Shown here: positions 6,160-7,890 of the stretch, in pieces | Numbering within the stretch: the first letter of the stretch is position 1 | How the letters are laid out: every line of letters starts with the position of its first letter | Assembly: GCA_903879465.1 (NCBI GenBank) | Contig: CAIRLQ010000019.1 | Location: 1 to 7,890 of the forward strand | Reading direction: 5' to 3' | DNA length: 7,890 nt | Origin: an uncultured Opitutia bacterium | GTDB lineage: Bacteria; Verrucomicrobiota; Verrucomicrobiia; Opitutales; UBA953 | Made by a program: the position numbers and the translations under genes | The notes under the pieces: generated by a model | Databases searched by the model: none | Told to the model about the DNA's origin: nothing | Seen by the model: only the letters and a program-made list of their open reading frames with translations

Positions 6160-6654
6160 ATGGACTCGCACCCAGCTCCTGTCGTTAAAGAAAACGAAAC
6201 TCCAAACCTTTATCTACTCGGGGCCGTCTACGGTTTGCTTTGGGGATGCGTCGCGCTCGGCATTCTGGCAATCCTCACTATCGCCGTCGGGAGTGTGGCA
6301 CCCTACTATCTTCTAGGGAGTATCCCCACGGGTATCCTAATGACGAAGCTCCTCGGCAAACCACTTGGCCGCGCGAAAGGCTGGATGCTCGCCCCGTTCG
6401 GCCTAATGGCACTACTCCTCGGCACCTTGATCTTCGCCTTGTGCATGCTGATAGTATTCAGCGGCGTGAATTTTGTCCAGAACCTCAAACACCAGGACAT
6501 CATCCAATCTTTCGTGAACATCCGGACACATGATTTACTGATCATGTTCATCTGGTATCCGTTCTACGGCTTCGCGATGATCTTCCCGATCTTCCTCGCG
6601 GTATGGAACTGCTGGGATCTGCGGCAACGGATGAACCGCCCGGCGGCGGCCTAA
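6160..6654 (+). CDS. Small integral membrane protein, unknown function
   Basis: I do not recognise this 164-residue protein. It has a short polar N-terminus (~1-16), a hydrophobic segment at ~17-44 possibly continuing to 62 (Gly-rich, LLWGCVALGILAILTIAVG), a basic loop (KLLGKPLGRAKG, ~63-74), a helix at ~75-103 (MLAPFGLMALLLGTLIFALC), a polar amphipathic stretch (~104-124, VNFVQNLKHQDIIQSF) and a last helix at ~126-151 with many aromatics (LIMFIWYPFYGFAMIFPIF), then a short basic tail (DLRQRMNR). That suggests three to four membrane spans. Long unbroken frame, normal coding composition and a stop exactly adjoining the proC stop argue that it is real. The ATG has no Shine-Dalgarno sequence. 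It is probably its own transcription unit and not part of the sulfatase group; the 212-base gap and unrelated product support that. Confidence 0.7.
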   Translation: MDSHPAPVVKENETPNLYLLGAVYGLLWGCVALGILAILTIAVGSVAPYYLLGSIPTGILMTKLLGKPLGRAKGWMLAPFGLMALLLGTLIFALCMLIVFSGVNFVQNLKHQDIIQSFVNIRTHDLLIMFIWYPFYGFAMIFPIFLAVWNCWDLRQRMNRPAAA

Positions 6655-7458
6655 TCAGTTCTTGCCGAGCTCTTCGCCGCGCTTCTTGGCGGCGATGAGG
6701 GCGGCGGCGACGATGTCGCGGAACTTGCCAGTTTCCATGGCATCAAGACCGGCCTTGGTTGTGCCACCGGGCGAGGTCACCTGAATACGGAGATTTTCAG
6801 GCGTCTCGCCCGTGGCAGCGAGTAACGCCAGTGAGCCGCTAAAAGTCTGGCGAACGAGCAGCTTCGCCTGTTCGGGCGTGAAGCCAAGCGCCACCGAAGC
6901 CTGCTCATAGGCGGCCACGTATTCGAAGAAGAAACCAGGACCGCTGCCTGAGACAGCCGTGACGGCGTCGAACATCGATTCAGGAAATTCAAGCACCGGG
7001 CCGAGTCCGGACAGGATCGCATCGACGATCTTGACATCCGCGGCCGCCAGCGGCGTGGCCGAGCATCGCGCACTAATCCCCTGGCCGACTGCACCAGGCG
7101 TATTGGGCATAGCGCGAGCAATATTCCGGGCCGACGAGAAGAAGCCGCCGATCGTCGCGAGGCGCGTGCCGGCGAGAATAGAGAGTACCAGTTTACCCTG
7201 GGCGAGCCCGGCGTAAGACTTATCGAGATCGATGAACTGCTGCGGCTTGCAAGCCAACACGATGGCATCCGCGCCGACGAGTAGCTCGGCCGGGCTCGAG
7301 GCTACGCGTACACCGGTGGCCTTGGACAGGTCGGCGGCGGTAGAGTCGTTGCCCCCGATGACAGTGATGTCGGCCGGGGCACAAGCGCCCGAGCGAAGCA
7401 GGCCCTGCACCATGGCGCCTGCCATGCGTCCAGAACCGATGAAAGCGAGTTTAGGCAT
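6655..7458 (-). CDS. proC: Pyrroline-5-carboxylate reductase
   Basis: The enzyme catalyses the last step of proline synthesis, NAD(P)H-dependent reduction of 1-pyrroline-5-carboxylate to proline, in the cytoplasm. At 267 residues it has normal family length. The Rossmann domain starts at once with FIGSGRMAGAM (6-16); VLACKPQ at 67-73 and RAMPNTPGAVGQG at 115-127 follow. The dimerisation/substrate domain carries AVSGSGPGFFFEY (168-180) and the family signature VTSPGGTTKAGLDAM (227-241), whose Thr/Ser/Gly loop binds the substrate carboxylate. It lies two bases after the hemL stop on the same strand, so the two are surely one transcript, with translation probably coupled. The 3' end meets the plus-strand membrane protein with no base between the stops. 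Confidence 0.97.
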   Translation of the reverse strand: MPKLAFIGSGRMAGAMVQGLLRSGACAPADITVIGGNDSTAADLSKATGVRVASSPAELLVGADAIVLACKPQQFIDLDKSYAGLAQGKLVLSILAGTRLATIGGFFSSARNIARAMPNTPGAVGQGISARCSATPLAAADVKIVDAILSGLGPVLEFPESMFDAVTAVSGSGPGFFFEYVAAYEQASVALGFTPEQAKLLVRQTFSGSLALLAATGETPENLRIQVTSPGGTTKAGLDAMETGKFRDIVAAALIAAKKRGEELGKN

Positions 7459-7460
7459 AA

Positions 7461-7890
7461 TCAGAGAGCGCGGATCGCACCATCGAGGATTTCGCAGGCC
7501 ATGTCGATGTCCTTGCCTTCATGGGCGGTGGACAGGAACGCGGTCTCGTAAGGGGAAGGTGCAAGGTAGACGCCCTTATCGAGCGCAGTACGGAAGACTT
7601 TGCGATACAAGTCGCCGTTGGAAGCGATGGCCTGGTCGTAGTTACGGACCTTCTCGGTGTTGAAGTAGAGCGAGAACATCGAACCAACCTGCGGCACTTG
7701 CAGCGGGATACCCTTGGCCTGGGCAGCGGCGAGGAGCGTATCGCGGACGCGGCGGCCAAGGACGTCGAGACGTGCGTAAGGATTCTGAGTCTTCAGCTTA
7801 CGGACCGCGGCGAGACCGGCGGCCATCGCGAGCGGATTACCCGAAAGCGTACCAGCCTGATAGACCGGGCCGAGTGGAGCGAGCTTATCC
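7461..7890 (-). CDS. hemL: Glutamate-1-semialdehyde 2,1-aminomutase, C-terminal part
   Basis: The gene runs off the window; 142 C-terminal residues plus stop are present. The enzyme is a PLP-dependent, class-III-aminotransferase-fold mutase that turns glutamate-1-semialdehyde into 5-aminolevulinate, the C5 route to haem and other tetrapyrroles. The visible part opens with GPVYQAGTLSGNPLAMAAG, the conserved cofactor-phosphate-binding segment of this enzyme, followed by the small C-terminal domain: VGSMFSLYFN, VRNYDQA, YRKVFRTALDKGVYLAPSPYE and FLSTAHEGKDID, all characteristic of HemL rather than of general ornithine or GABA aminotransferases. The catalytic lysine lies upstream of the visible segment. 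It precedes proC in the same operon. Presence of HemL indicates the C5 rather than the Shemin (ALA synthase) route. Confidence 0.95.
   Translation of the reverse strand, partial: DKLAPLGPVYQAGTLSGNPLAMAAGLAAVRKLKTQNPYARLDVLGRRVRDTLLAAAQAKGIPLQVPQVGSMFSLYFNTEKVRNYDQAIASNGDLYRKVFRTALDKGVYLAPSPYETAFLSTAHEGKDIDMACEILDGAIRAL

Noticed and set aside
1..7890. Insertion sequence, CRISPR array, tRNA or rRNA
   Set aside because: No transposase frame, no regularly spaced repeats and no RNA-gene-like sequence were seen; the only direct repeats are the short ones described.

Overview
The window looks like a piece of a polysaccharide-degrading ("decoration-removing") locus followed by ordinary housekeeping genes. 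It probably comes from a member of the Planctomycetota-Verrucomicrobiota-Chlamydiota group, most likely Verrucomicrobiota. This is inference: tandem secreted sulfatases beside DUF1080 and sialate O-acetylesterase-type proteins are typical of those phyla, but no phylogenetic marker was searched. The DNA is GC-rich overall, with one gene visibly less so.

Layout. (1) Positions 1-906 hold the 3' part of a gene for a protein with tandem 3-keto-disaccharide hydrolase (DUF1080) domains. A strong intrinsic terminator (928-963) closes it. (2) A new transcription unit starts after that with a secreted S1-type sulfatase (1026-2597). It overlaps by the four bases ATGA a secreted SGNH/sialate-O-acetylesterase-type esterase (2594-4237). 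A 114-base gap follows, then a second S1-type sulfatase (4352-5947). (3) A 212-base gap leads to an orphan three-helix membrane protein (6160-6654). (4) On the minus strand, converging with zero spacing, are proC (6655-7458) and, two bases upstream of it in the same operon, the 3' part of hemL (7461 to the window end).

How the genes fit together. The two sulfatases and the esterase carry export signals and would strip sulfate esters and O-acetyl groups from a decorated glycan. The DUF1080 protein suggests an oxidative (3-keto sugar) step. No backbone-cleaving glycoside hydrolase or lyase, transporter or regulator is visible, so the substrate cannot be named. The proC-hemL pair belongs to proline and tetrapyrrole synthesis and is unrelated.

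The most interesting signal is a duplicated junction. The last bases of sulfatase 1 plus the first three codons of the esterase (2573-2602) recur almost exactly immediately upstream of, and into, sulfatase 2 (4334-4360); the only difference is a loss of three bases. The esterase gene, which has lower GC, therefore sits between direct repeats. Removing it at those repeats would place sulfatase 2 directly on sulfatase 1 with the same ATGA overlap. I read this as a trace of a cassette-like insertion or duplication in a sulfatase tandem array. Other points of note are a CTPCR (not C-x-P-S-R) maturation motif in sulfatase 2, a perfect 12-base palindrome just before sulfatase 1, absence of Shine-Dalgarno sequences at all five visible starts, and a tail repeat that continues in frame past the DUF1080 stop codon.
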